NCBI RefSeq assembly: GCF_003846175.1
Contig: NZ_ML123047.1
Span: forward strand, 354,887-418,886
Direction: 5' to 3'
DNA: 64,000 nt
Source of the DNA: Streptomyces sp. ADI95-17
GTDB lineage: Bacteria > Actinomycetota > Actinomycetes > Streptomycetales > Streptomycetaceae
Shown: in pieces, positions 48,409 through 56,237 of the stretch
Layout: the number at the start of each line of letters is the position of its first letter
Numbering within the stretch: the stretch's first letter is position 1
The notes under the pieces: model-generated
Seen by the model: the letters and a program-made list of their open reading frames with translations, nothing else
Told to the model about the DNA's origin: nothing
Database searches by the model: none
Position numbers and translations under genes: made by a program

Positions 48409-48807
48409 TCAGGAATTGCTCCACCCGCGTCGGCACAGGACAAGCCGGTATCCGTCCGGGTCCTCCACGGTGACGCCCCACTCGTTCCAGTACGGGTTCG
48501 GCGACTCGACCCGCTTGCCGCCGTGTTCCTCCAGACGGTCCACCGTCTCCGCCGGCACGGGCCCGTCCAGGTAGAGGACGAGCAGGTCCTCCTCGGTGGG
48601 GTGGGGTTCGCCGCCGTGGACGAGTTCCAGGTGCCAGGGGGCGTCCGGGTGCCCCACCATCAGGAGGTCATGGGTGCCGGGCGCCCGTTCCGCCCCGGCG
48701 CGCCACAGCACGTCCAGGCCGAGGCCGTGCACCCAGAAGCGTTCGGCGGCTGCCAGGTCGCGGGACGGCCGGGCGATGCGGATATGGGTCTGTCCGGTGA
48801 ACGGCAC
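48409..48807 (-). CDS. VOC-family (glyoxalase/dioxygenase superfamily) protein
   Basis: 132 residues with two beta-alpha-beta-beta-beta modules: HIRIARPSRDLAAAERFWVHGLGL at the start and WGVTVEDPDGYRLVLCRR at the end. Metal-ligand positions are plausible at the N-terminal His, the central Glu of HLELVHGG and the C-terminal acidic residue. The reaction is unknown. Start GTG 48807 follows AGGAG at 7 nt. It ends 55 bp before the Fic start. Confidence 0.88.
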   Translation of the reverse strand: MPFTGQTHIRIARPSRDLAAAERFWVHGLGLDVLWRAGAERAPGTHDLLMVGHPDAPWHLELVHGGEPHPTEEDLLVLYLDGPVPAETVDRLEEHGGKRVESPNPYWNEWGVTVEDPDGYRLVLCRRGWSNS

Positions 48808-49036
48808 GGCGGGGCTCCTGCCTGGCGGCGGGCACGCCCGCTGCGCGCCCGGGCCCCGCAGCGTAGGCGTGCGGGGTGCCGGCCCGCATCGGTCCCGGGA
48901 CGGGCCGCGTCTCCGTCGCCCGGCCTACGCGGGCGTCCCCGGCCGGGGCGAACAGGGCGTGCCGGACGCCGTCCGCCGCGAGCACCGCGTCCGGGCGTTC
49001 CTGTGCGGTGCCGCCCGTGTCCCCGCCCCGCTCACT

Positions 49037-49174
49037 TCACTTCTTGGCGTGCTCGCCGACGTAGAACAGGATCCAGATGAAGCCCGCGAAGAGGTGCGTG
49101 GCGAAGACGTAGACGAATACGCGCAGCGCGACGCCGCGCTCCTTCCAGCGCTCGCTCTCGCTTCCCTCGCTCAC
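49037..49174 (-). CDS. DUF6126 small membrane protein
   Basis: 45 residues. A charged N-terminus (SEGSESERWKERG) is followed by one TM helix (VYVFATHLFAGFIWILFYV) and EHAKK at the end. The size and helix match DUF6126 proteins of Streptomyces. The GTG at 49174 has GGAGG upstream. The 229 bp downstream to the VOC gene hold no supported gene. Confidence 0.75.
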   Translation of the reverse strand: MSEGSESERWKERGVALRVFVYVFATHLFAGFIWILFYVGEHAKK

Positions 49175-49290
49175 AGTCCTGCCTCCGTCGGGCGCGGGCC
49201 GTGTCCGGTCCCGCGGGTCCCGTCCAGGGTACGCACCGCCCGGGAGCGGCCCCGTGGAATAGGCCGGGGTGGTGCTCCGTTGTAGGGTGT

Positions 49291-49312
49291 GTTCAAATAG
49301 TTCAACGTTCAA
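49291..49312. promoter_or_regulatory. three GTTCAA direct repeats before the monooxygenase operon
   Basis: GTTCAA occurs at 49291, 49300 and 49307 in an A/T-rich island of an otherwise very GC-rich region, 29-50 bp upstream of the monooxygenase ATG. Spacings of 9 and 7 suggest a regulator binding site or overlapping promoter elements. No regulator gene is adjacent. Confidence 0.5.
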
Positions 49313-49340
49313 CAAAACTAGGTTTCTGGAGGCGGGCGCC

Positions 49341-50465
49341 ATGCAGTTCGGGATCTTCACCGTCGGGGATGTCACCACCGACCCGACGACCGGCCGGACG
49401 CCGAGCGAGCACGAGCGGATCAAGGCCACCATCGCCATCGCGCAGAAGGCGGAGGAGGTCGGCCTGGACGTCTTCGCCACCGGTGAGCACCACAACCCGC
49501 CGTTCGTGCCCTCCTCGCCGACGACCACGCTCGGCTACATCGCCGCCCGCACCGAGAACCTGATCCTGTCCACGTCCACCACACTGATCACCACCAACGA
49601 CCCGGTGAAGATCGCCGAGGACTACGCGACGCTCCAGCACCTCGCGGACGGCCGCGTCGACCTGATGATGGGCCGCGGCAACACCGGTCCGGTCTACCCC
49701 TGGTTCGGCAAGGACATCCGGCAGGGCATCCCGCTCGCCATCGAGAACTACGCCCTGCTGCACAAGCTGTGGCGCGAGGACGTCGTCGACTGGGAGGGCA
49801 AGTTCCGTACGCCGCTGCAGTCCTTCACCGCGACCCCGCGCCCGCTGGACGGCGTTCCGCCGTTCGTCTGGCACGGCTCGATCCGCTCGCCGGAGATCGC
49901 CGAGCAGGCCGCGTACTACGGCGACGGCTTCTTCCACAACAACATCTTCTGGCCCATCGAGCACACCAAGAAGATGGTGAACCTGTACCGGCAGCGGTAC
50001 GCGCACTACGGGCACGGCACCGCCGAACAGGCCATCGTCGGCCTCGGCGGCCAGGTGTTCATGCGGAAGAACTCGCAGGACGCGGTACGGGAGTTCCGCC
50101 CGTACTTCGACAACGCGCCGGTCTACGGGCACGGGCCCTCGATGGAGGACTTCACCCAGCAGACCCCGCTGACCGTCGGCTCCCCGCAGGAGGTCATCGA
50201 GCGGACCCTGTCCTTCCGGGACGCCGTCGGTGACTACCAGCGCCAGCTGTTCCTGATGGACCACGCGGGACTGCCGCTGAAGACGGTCCTGGAGCAGCTC
50301 GACATCCTCGGCGAGGAGGTCGTCCCGGTGCTGCGCAAGGAGTTCGCCGCGCTGCGCCCGGCCGGGGTCCCGGACTCCGCGCCCGTCCACCCGGCCGTCG
50401 CCGCCCGCACCACCACTGCCACCACTGCCGCCACTGCCGCCACTGCCGCCACGAAGGAGGCCTGA
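49341..50465 (+). CDS. LLM-class flavin-dependent monooxygenase (CE1758 family)
   Basis: 374 residues of the bacterial luciferase-like TIM-barrel group: MQFGIFTVGDV, GLDVFATGEHHNPPF, STTLITTNDPVKIAEDYATLQHL and GRVDLMMGRGN are all canonical. It uses FMNH2 and oxygen on an unknown substrate. The reductase encoded 6 bp downstream should supply the flavin. Start ATG 49341 follows CTGGAGG. The C-terminal 25 residues are an Ala/Thr repeat encoded by a 9-bp tandem repeat, probably disordered. Confidence 0.92.
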   Translation: MQFGIFTVGDVTTDPTTGRTPSEHERIKATIAIAQKAEEVGLDVFATGEHHNPPFVPSSPTTTLGYIAARTENLILSTSTTLITTNDPVKIAEDYATLQHLADGRVDLMMGRGNTGPVYPWFGKDIRQGIPLAIENYALLHKLWREDVVDWEGKFRTPLQSFTATPRPLDGVPPFVWHGSIRSPEIAEQAAYYGDGFFHNNIFWPIEHTKKMVNLYRQRYAHYGHGTAEQAIVGLGGQVFMRKNSQDAVREFRPYFDNAPVYGHGPSMEDFTQQTPLTVGSPQEVIERTLSFRDAVGDYQRQLFLMDHAGLPLKTVLEQLDILGEEVVPVLRKEFAALRPAGVPDSAPVHPAVAARTTTATTAATAATAATKEA

Positions 50466-50470
50466 CCAAC

Positions 50471-51142
50471 GTGTCCACCACGTCCGGTGTTTTCGCGACC
50501 GAACCGCTGCGCATCGTCGCCGTGTCGGCCGGGCTGAGCAGCCCGTCCTCGACCCGGCTGCTGGCCGAGCGGCTGGCCGGCGCCGCCCGCGAGCGGCTGC
50601 TGGCCGAGCAGGACCGCGCGGTCGAGGTCCGGGTGATCGAACTGCGCGACCTGGCCGTCGACATCGCCAACCACCTGGTCACCGGGTTCCCGCCGGCCGC
50701 CCTGGACGGGGCGATCAAGGAGGTGACGGAGGCGGACGGCCTGATCGCCGTCTCACCCGTGTTCACCGCCTCGTACAGCGGGCTGTTCAAGTCGTTCTTC
50801 GACCTGATCGACAACACCGCGCTGACCGGCAAGCCCGTCGTCATAGCGGCGACCGGCGGCACCGCCCGCCACTCACTGGTCCTGGAGCACGCGATGCGCC
50901 CGCTCTTCGCCTATCTGCGGGCCACCGTCGTACCGACGTCCGTGTACGCGGCCTCGGAGGACTGGGGCTCGTCCGGCGACGAGTACACCGACGGGCTGCC
51001 GTCCCGCATCCGGCGGGCGGGCGGCGAGCTCGCGGCCATGGTCACGGGCGGCCGTGCGACGTCCGGGGCGCGGCGGACCCTCGGGCTGGACGACGAGGTG
51101 GTGCCGTTCGAGCAGCAGCTCGCCGATCTCCGCCTGGACTGA
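50471..51142 (+). CDS. NAD(P)H-dependent FMN reductase (CE1759 family)
   Basis: A 223-residue flavodoxin-like reductase. The phosphate loop SAGLSSPSSTRLLAERL lies near the N-terminus and the flavin-contact segment ADGLIAVSPVFTASYSGLFKSFFD in the middle. It should provide FMNH2 to the luciferase-like monooxygenase encoded immediately upstream. The two form the standard two-component pair. The start is GTG. Confidence 0.92.
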   Translation: MSTTSGVFATEPLRIVAVSAGLSSPSSTRLLAERLAGAARERLLAEQDRAVEVRVIELRDLAVDIANHLVTGFPPAALDGAIKEVTEADGLIAVSPVFTASYSGLFKSFFDLIDNTALTGKPVVIAATGGTARHSLVLEHAMRPLFAYLRATVVPTSVYAASEDWGSSGDEYTDGLPSRIRRAGGELAAMVTGGRATSGARRTLGLDDEVVPFEQQLADLRLD

Positions 51143-51262
51143 GGACCTGCCGTTCGAAGCCTTGTCCGGTTTGATTAGGGTTGGAGAGAAAGATGCGCCG
51201 TGCGGGGTTTTCAGCACGTACGGCGCCTCTGCGCACTGAGCCGAACCGAGCTGGAGGCAGAG

Positions 51263-51688
51263 ATGGGCAGGATCGTGGTGGGCGTGGACGGCTCCGAGTC
51301 GTCGGTCAAGGCGCTGCACTGGGCCGTACGCCAGGCGGAGCTGACCGGTGACACGGTGGAGGCGGTCAACAGCTGGGAGTACCCCGCGACGAGCTGGGCG
51401 TCGATGATGCCCGGCATGCCGGAGGACTTCGACCCGCAGGCCCTGGCGACCGTGGCCCTCACCGAGACGCTGGAGGAGGCCCTGGGCGCCGAGGGCGCCG
51501 CGGCGGTCAGCAAGATCGTGGTGATCGGCAACCCGGCCCAGTCCCTGCTGGACCGCGCCAAGGGGGCGAACCTGCTCGTGGTGGGGGCGCGCGGCTACAG
51601 CGGCTTCAAGGCGACCCTGCTCGGCTCGGTCAGCCTCCACGTCACCCAGCACGCACCGTGCCCGGTGACGGTCGTACGCGACGCGTGA
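51263..51688 (+). CDS. universal stress protein (UspA family, ATP-binding)
   Basis: 141 residues, single Usp domain. It begins RIVVGVDGSESSVKALHWA, and the ATP-binding signature G-2x-G-9x-G-S is seen in GARGYSGFKATLLGS. Members of this type bind ATP and are induced by starvation, hypoxia or oxidative stress. Start ATG 51263 follows TGGAGG. A strong terminator follows. Confidence 0.92.
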   Translation: MGRIVVGVDGSESSVKALHWAVRQAELTGDTVEAVNSWEYPATSWASMMPGMPEDFDPQALATVALTETLEEALGAEGAAAVSKIVVIGNPAQSLLDRAKGANLLVVGARGYSGFKATLLGSVSLHVTQHAPCPVTVVRDA

Positions 51689-51709
51689 TCGACCGGGCAT
51701 GAGACGAGG

Positions 51710-51738
51710 GCGGGCCCGCACGACCTGTGCGGGCCCGC
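51710..51738. terminator. intrinsic terminator between convergent genes
   Basis: The perfect 12-bp stem GCGGGCCCGCAC / GTGCGGGCCCGC with loop GACCT lies 21 bp after the Usp stop and 7 bp before the end of the convergent membrane protein gene. Confidence 0.88.
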
Positions 51739-51745
51739 TCCCGCG

Positions 51746-53446
51746 TCACGGGCCCGGGCGGACCGGGGGCCGGGGACGGCGCGGCAGCAGCGGCCAGGTG
51801 GCGGAGAGCTTCATCGCCGCCTCGGTCACCGCGGGATCACTCGATCGCTCCATCGCCCCCTCCAGAAAGGCATGGGCCGCCGCCTCGTACAGATTGTCCG
51901 TGGCCCGGACCCGGGCGTCCACGGCCTCCCGGCGCTGGGCCGAACGTTCCTGTGCCGTCCGGGTGAGTGAGCGGGCCCGGTCGCCGGCGACACGGGCCTC
52001 CTCCCGCTGCCGGAACCTGTTGGCCCGGCGTTCCAGCGCCGCACGGTACGCGTCCACGTAGGGGTGCTCCCTGAGCAGCCCCAGCAGGAAGCCGATGCCG
52101 CCGGACAGGAAGAGCAGGGCCACGAACATCCAGGTGACGGTCTCCTGGGTCAGATGGAGGTTGTCCGCCAGCGTCCGCTGTACGTCGAGGCTCTCCGCAC
52201 CGTTGAAATCACGGACACTCTGCGAGCCGTCGACGGCATCGGGGTGCTGGAGCACCAGCCTGGCCCGCAGATCGCCCAGGGCCCAGCTGGAGAATCCCCA
52301 GACCCCCATGAGGGCCAGCGCCGGAAGGACGGCGGCCTTGATGGATCCGGTCGCCGCGCGGCTGCGCACGGTCCGCCCCGCGAGGTGCGGCAGGAGCACC
52401 ATCAGCACGGCGGTGGAGATCGCCAGGGTGCCGGACAGAACGTCGCTGCCCTTGCTGCCCTTGCCGTGGAAGGGCTGGAAGGCGATCCAGTAGATCGGGA
52501 CCTCGACCGCCGCGATGGCCAGGAGCATGGCCCAGGTCAGCCACGCGGGCATGCCCGGACGTTCGGGCATGCCCTCCCAGCCCGGGTCGGGAGGCGGGAC
52601 CAGGCCGCCCAGGGGCTGCGGCTCCGGCTCCTCCCCCGGAGCGGAGCCCCGGCCGGCGGGCGGCCGGTCGGTGTCCGGCTCCCCGGTGGGGTCGATCGAC
52701 TGCCAGTCGTCGTCGGCCGGGCCGCCGTCCGGGCCGTCGCCCGGCACCGTCGCGGGCCCGCGCCGCCCGTCGGGGTCCTGGCCGGCCCGGCCCCCTGGCG
52801 GTGCCCCGTCCGGGCGGGAGAGCGCACCACTGTCCCCACCGGCCTCCGCGTCGGGGAACCTGGCCTGGATCCAGCGGAGTTCGACCCGCTCCCGGACACT
52901 GTCCCGGAACCTTTCCCACCGCACCGCCCGGGCCGCGAGCCGGTTCAACTGGCGCCAGGACGACCGGACCTGGCCGTCGGCCTCCCGCAACAGCTCGTCC
53001 CGCAGCCGGCTCTCCACCTCGGCCGCCTCCACGTCCGACCTGGCGCGATCGTCCCGCAGCAGCTCCGCCTCCTCCACGTCCGCCGCCTGCTCCCACAGCT
53101 GCTCCTGCAACATGTCGCGTACGGAGGCGAGTTCGGCGAAATAGGGCACCCGGCCGCTGCTGCCGAGCACCCAGGGGTCGAGCGCGCCCGACCGGGCGGC
53201 CCTGCCGCGCACGGCGAACCGCCCGCGGCCCACGACCGCCCCGGCACCACGCTTGCGGGCACCCTCGATCAGACGGCGCTGCTGCCGGTCCGTCAGTACC
53301 AGCGGGCGGCGCCGGGGCCCCGCCTCCGGTTCCGCCGCCCGGCGGTCCGCGTCCCGGCGTCCGGTCCCGGCACGCAGCGGCCCCGGAGCCCTGAGCCGCC
53401 GGCGGCGCGGCTCCCCGGGGTCACTTCCGGTAGTCGTCGTGGACAT
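51746..53446 (-). CDS. four-TM coiled-coil membrane protein of unknown function
   Basis: 566 residues, unrecognised. A basic disordered N-terminus (1-75) is followed by a charged helical segment (about 100-195, with DMLQEQLWEQAADVEEAELL), a Pro/Gly/Asp-rich linker, TM helices at about 305-330, 342-365, 375-397 and 440-462, and a C-terminal coiled coil (465-530). It is last gene of a minus-strand set. Its ATG overlaps the end of the VWA-like lipoprotein gene by 26 bp, so the two are co-translated. It may be a membrane scaffold for the kinase/AAA cluster on the other strand. Confidence 0.75.
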   Translation of the reverse strand: MSTTTTGSDPGEPRRRRLRAPGPLRAGTGRRDADRRAAEPEAGPRRRPLVLTDRQQRRLIEGARKRGAGAVVGRGRFAVRGRAARSGALDPWVLGSSGRVPYFAELASVRDMLQEQLWEQAADVEEAELLRDDRARSDVEAAEVESRLRDELLREADGQVRSSWRQLNRLAARAVRWERFRDSVRERVELRWIQARFPDAEAGGDSGALSRPDGAPPGGRAGQDPDGRRGPATVPGDGPDGGPADDDWQSIDPTGEPDTDRPPAGRGSAPGEEPEPQPLGGLVPPPDPGWEGMPERPGMPAWLTWAMLLAIAAVEVPIYWIAFQPFHGKGSKGSDVLSGTLAISTAVLMVLLPHLAGRTVRSRAATGSIKAAVLPALALMGVWGFSSWALGDLRARLVLQHPDAVDGSQSVRDFNGAESLDVQRTLADNLHLTQETVTWMFVALLFLSGGIGFLLGLLREHPYVDAYRAALERRANRFRQREEARVAGDRARSLTRTAQERSAQRREAVDARVRATDNLYEAAAHAFLEGAMERSSDPAVTEAAMKLSATWPLLPRRPRPPVRPGP

Positions 53447-54209
53447 GCGCCTTCGCCCTCCCGGTCAGGATCTCGGACCAGAACGCGTCGAACGGCCGGT
53501 ACTCGCTCGGCTTCGCGTCGTGGCTCATGCCGTAGCCGACGGGGTAGACGTCCATCCCGGCGATTCCCGGTACACCCCGGTCGCCGAGCAGGGTGTCGAC
53601 GGCCCGCTCCCGGCTCTCCTCCGTCGCGATCTCGCGCACCCTGAGCGTGAACTCCTTGTCGGCCTGCTCGAAGTCGCTCACCACCAGCAGGCTCGGCGTC
53701 CCCTTGCCGGACGGCACGGCGTCACCGATTCGCGCCAGGGCCCCGATCACGTCCGAACCCCCTTGCGTGCGGGCGCACTTCAGCATGGCGAGCGCGCCCT
53801 GGGCCGCCCGGAGCCGCGCCGACCTGCGCATGCTGTCGCGGTCGGACATCTCGTCCCCCGGCGGGTTGAGATCGACGTCCCCGACCCGGCAGGAGGAGGT
53901 CTGCGAAGAGCGGGTGACCGGGGCGAACGACAGCGTGCCGCAGTGCCGTTCGGTCAGGAAGGGGACGAGTGTGGCCTTGAGCTTGGCCTCGGCGTCGAAG
54001 CCCCGGCCGCCGGCCGCTCCGGAACCCGAACCGTCGACGACCAGCCCGCACGGCGTGCGGAGATCGTCGGCCTCGGCGGACGAGGAACAGCCGGCGACGG
54101 CCGCGAGCGACGCGGCGAGCGCCAGGGCCGGGACGGCGCGCAGGAAGCGGCGGTACCGGCGCGGCAGACCGGTCACGGGCGGACGGCCGGGCGGGTGGGG
54201 AACGTTCAT
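53421..54209 (-). CDS. VWA-like lipoprotein
   Basis: 262 residues. It is exported and lipidated: an Arg-rich n-region, the core ALALAASLAAVAG and lipobox Cys followed by SSSAE. The mature part begins with a VWA-like strand ending in a MIDAS motif, LVVDGSGSG (DxSxS), followed later by SLLVVSDFEQAD as the second metal-site strand. It would bind a partner in a metal-dependent way at the membrane surface. ATG 54209 follows GGAGA. The 5' region carries 36-bp repeats. Confidence 0.8.
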   Translation of the reverse strand: MNVPHPPGRPPVTGLPRRYRRFLRAVPALALAASLAAVAGCSSSAEADDLRTPCGLVVDGSGSGAAGGRGFDAEAKLKATLVPFLTERHCGTLSFAPVTRSSQTSSCRVGDVDLNPPGDEMSDRDSMRRSARLRAAQGALAMLKCARTQGGSDVIGALARIGDAVPSGKGTPSLLVVSDFEQADKEFTLRVREIATEESRERAVDTLLGDRGVPGIAGMDVYPVGYGMSHDAKPSEYRPFDAFWSEILTGRAKAHVHDDYRK

Positions 54210-54255
54210 GGCTTTCTCCGTGTTCGTACGAAGGTTCACGGTCTGCTGTACGTCG

Positions 54256-54384
54256 CCGGTGGTGACCGGCCGCGCGGATGCGAGGGCCGATCCGGTGGTG
54301 ACCGGCCGCGCGGATGCGAGGGGCAGGGTCGGGCGGGTCATTCGTGCCGGTACGACGGCCGGGGTCGGGCGGGTCATCCGTGCC
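54256..54384. repeat. 36-bp-period repeats (minisatellite-like)
   Basis: A 31-bp sequence at 54256-54286 is repeated exactly at 54292-54322. A 23-bp sequence at 54326-54348 recurs with one change at 54362-54384. All share a 36-bp period. They lie between the lipoprotein gene and the upstream 243-residue gene and run 11 bp into the latter's 3' end. They may be a slippage array or repeated operator sites. Confidence 0.8.
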
Positions 54385-55105
54385 CCCACCCCGGGCCCGT
54401 CGCCGCCCCGCGCGGTGTACCGGGGGCCTCGCCCCGCACGGGCTGCTCGTCGAGGATGGCCAGCGCGCGGGTCACCGGGTGATCGGTCCGGCCCCGGACC
54501 GGGGCGGGCCACAGCCCGCCGTCCACCCGGAGCCAGTCGTCGGTGTGCTGCCAGGACTCGTCGAGAGCGATGTGGCCGGGCAGCCGGTGCGGGTGATCCA
54601 TCGGGAACGGCTCCTGCGGCAGCGGCCGAAGGCTCGTCAGGACGGCCGCCCAGTAGTGGGCGAGCCGCTGGTTCGCCTCATGGGTCAGGACGGCGGCCCG
54701 GCCCCGGCACACCCCCGCCGCGGCCCGCCACACACCGATGAGTTCGCCGTACCGGGCGAGGGCGGCCGGCGCGGGGGCCTGCCGCACTTCGTACTGGGTG
54801 ACCACCCGCACGGACTCGGCGTGGATCCGCGCGCACAGCTCGCGCTCGTCGTGCAGCAGCCGCGAGCGCAACTGGTCGGCCCCGCGCGACGCACTCGCCC
54901 GTATCCCCAGCACATGGGGCGTCAGCAGTTCCGGATACGGATCGGCGGCGTCCCGCAGCAGGGCGTCCGGGTGGGTGGGCGAAACGAGCCGGGCCCGCAG
55001 GCCGGGCGCGTCCTTCCGTCCCTGGTACCTGTCGTGGAATGCGGTGATCCGGCCGCGCCAGGCATAGCGGGCCGAACTACTGAAACGATTCGTGTCGATT
55101 CTCAT
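54374..55105 (-). CDS. hypothetical protein in the kinase/AAA neighbourhood
   Basis: 243 residues, unrecognised, predicted soluble and mostly helical. Distinct stretches are TNRFSSSARYAWRGRITAFH at the N-terminus and DESWQHTDDWLRVDGGLWPAPV near the C-terminus. No TM, signal or catalytic motif is visible. ATG 55105 follows GAAGGGG. It is first gene of the minus-strand set (this gene, lipoprotein, four-TM protein), divergent from the radical-SAM gene across 427 bp. Confidence 0.7.
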   Translation of the reverse strand: MRIDTNRFSSSARYAWRGRITAFHDRYQGRKDAPGLRARLVSPTHPDALLRDAADPYPELLTPHVLGIRASASRGADQLRSRLLHDERELCARIHAESVRVVTQYEVRQAPAPAALARYGELIGVWRAAAGVCRGRAAVLTHEANQRLAHYWAAVLTSLRPLPQEPFPMDHPHRLPGHIALDESWQHTDDWLRVDGGLWPAPVRGRTDHPVTRALAILDEQPVRGEAPGTPRGAATGPGWGHG

Positions 55106-55340
55106 GGCGGAATCCCCTTCCCCCGTGCAGCCGCCTTCCGGCAACCGCCATTTCTCCGTTCGAGCGCGCTCCGGCGGCCCCTTTCGCACGGCGCGGGTTC
55201 GGTCCTCCGCACCCACCGCACCCGCTCCTGGCACGTTCGCCGGAAGGGCCCCGAAGTCGAATCGGGGAACGGAGCGTAGCCGACCGGACAGGGGAAATCC
55301 CCGCCCTTTCGACCGCGCATTCAGCGCTTCGGGCATTTCC

Positions 55341-55410
55341 CGGAACACATCCGGAATCGGCCCGGGAAGCAACCGGAACCCACCCGGAAACGCCCGGAAA
55401 TCCACCGGAA
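55341..55410. promoter_or_regulatory. seven helically phased GGAA boxes
   Basis: GGAA starts at 55342, 55353, 55365, 55375, 55386, 55396 and 55407, spacings 11, 12, 10, 11, 10 and 11, nearly all as CCGGAA. All face the same side of the helix. This lies in the 427-bp gap (55106-55532) between divergent genes, 120-190 bp before the radical-SAM ATG. I see no gene in the gap. It looks like an array for a cooperatively binding protein. Confidence 0.65.
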
Positions 55411-55532
55411 GAAATGTGCCGCGGCCCGGCCCCTGCCTCGATACTCGAATTCGAGGACGTCTCCGGCGCCCGCTCGGCGCCGCCGCAGCGGACGGCCCGG
55501 CAGGAAGCAGGAAGCAGGAAGGGGGAGGGCGG

Positions 55533-56237
55533 ATGCGGATCAGGGTCAGCGGGACGCACTTCCCGCTGGACACGCTGGGGCCGGGCCGGCGGCTGGGCAT
55601 CTGGCTCCAGGGCTGTCCACTGGCGTGCCCCGGTTGCATGTCACGGCACACCTGGGACGCCGAGTCCGGTGAATCCATGGACGTGGAGGCGCTGTTGGAG
55701 CTGTGGCGGTCCGCGCTCGACCGCGGTGCGGCGGGCATGACGGTGAGCGGTGGCGAACCGCTCGCCCAGCCCGCGGCCCTGGCGGAGCTGCTCCGGGGCG
55801 CCGCCCGGCTGCGTACCGCGTGGACCCGCCCCGGTACGACCGACGACGGGCTCCCCGCCGACCTGCTGGTCTACACCGGCTACGAGGAGTCCGAGCTGGA
55901 CACCTCCCGGCGTACCGCCCTGGCGTCCGCGGACGCGGTGGTGACCGGACGCTTCCGGGTCGCCGAACCGACCGGGCTGGTGTGGCGCGGCTCGGCGAAC
56001 CAGCGGCTGACGCCGCGCACCGGCCTCGGCCGGGTCCGGTACGCGCCGCATCTGGACCGGGAGGCGGACGGACCGGCGGTACAGATCGTCGTGGAGTCGG
56101 CCCAGGCGTCCGACGGACCGGCCGGACCCCTCTCGGTACGGCTCCTCGGCGTACCGCGCAGAGGCGAACTCCTGTATTTCGAAAGGTGGTTGAGAGAGCG
56201 TGGGCTACGACTCAGGGAGCGGAGCTGGCGGCCGTGA
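55533..56237 (+). CDS. small radical-SAM/4Fe-4S activase-like protein (NrdG-like)
   Basis: 234 residues. The cluster-binding motif is CPLACPGC (CxxxCxxC) in LQGCPLACPGCMSRHTW, and MTVSGGEPL is the SAM-binding GGE motif. The short N-terminus and 'single-cluster' layout resemble NrdG and PflA activases, but no glycyl-radical enzyme gene is nearby. The C-terminal half (AVVTGRFRV, NQRLTPRTG) matches the 4Fe-4S single-cluster family. ATG 55533 follows GGGGGAGGG. The last 26 bp overlap the convergent macro-domain gene. Confidence 0.88.
   Translation: MRIRVSGTHFPLDTLGPGRRLGIWLQGCPLACPGCMSRHTWDAESGESMDVEALLELWRSALDRGAAGMTVSGGEPLAQPAALAELLRGAARLRTAWTRPGTTDDGLPADLLVYTGYEESELDTSRRTALASADAVVTGRFRVAEPTGLVWRGSANQRLTPRTGLGRVRYAPHLDREADGPAVQIVVESAQASDGPAGPLSVRLLGVPRRGELLYFERWLRERGLRLRERSWRP

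Noticed and set aside
48668..48985. A minus-strand frame between the DUF6126 and VOC genes starting LAADGVRHALFAPAGD
   Set aside because: It overlaps the VOC gene's real start, has no ribosome-binding site and becomes Arg/Pro-rich; at most a decayed remnant.
39000..49000. The small-gene block considered as a prophage or integrative element
   Set aside because: No integrase, excisionase, replication or structural genes and no tRNA or attachment repeats were found. The genes are typical chromosomal Streptomyces regulators.
51193..51354. Short frame with a GGAG box just upstream of the universal stress protein
   Set aside because: It runs into the Usp gene in another frame and is Arg/Gly-rich; better read as leader RNA.
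54256..54384. 36-bp-period repeats considered as a CRISPR array
   Set aside because: Only two copies of each of two different repeats, spacers of about 5-13 bp, and no cas genes in the window.
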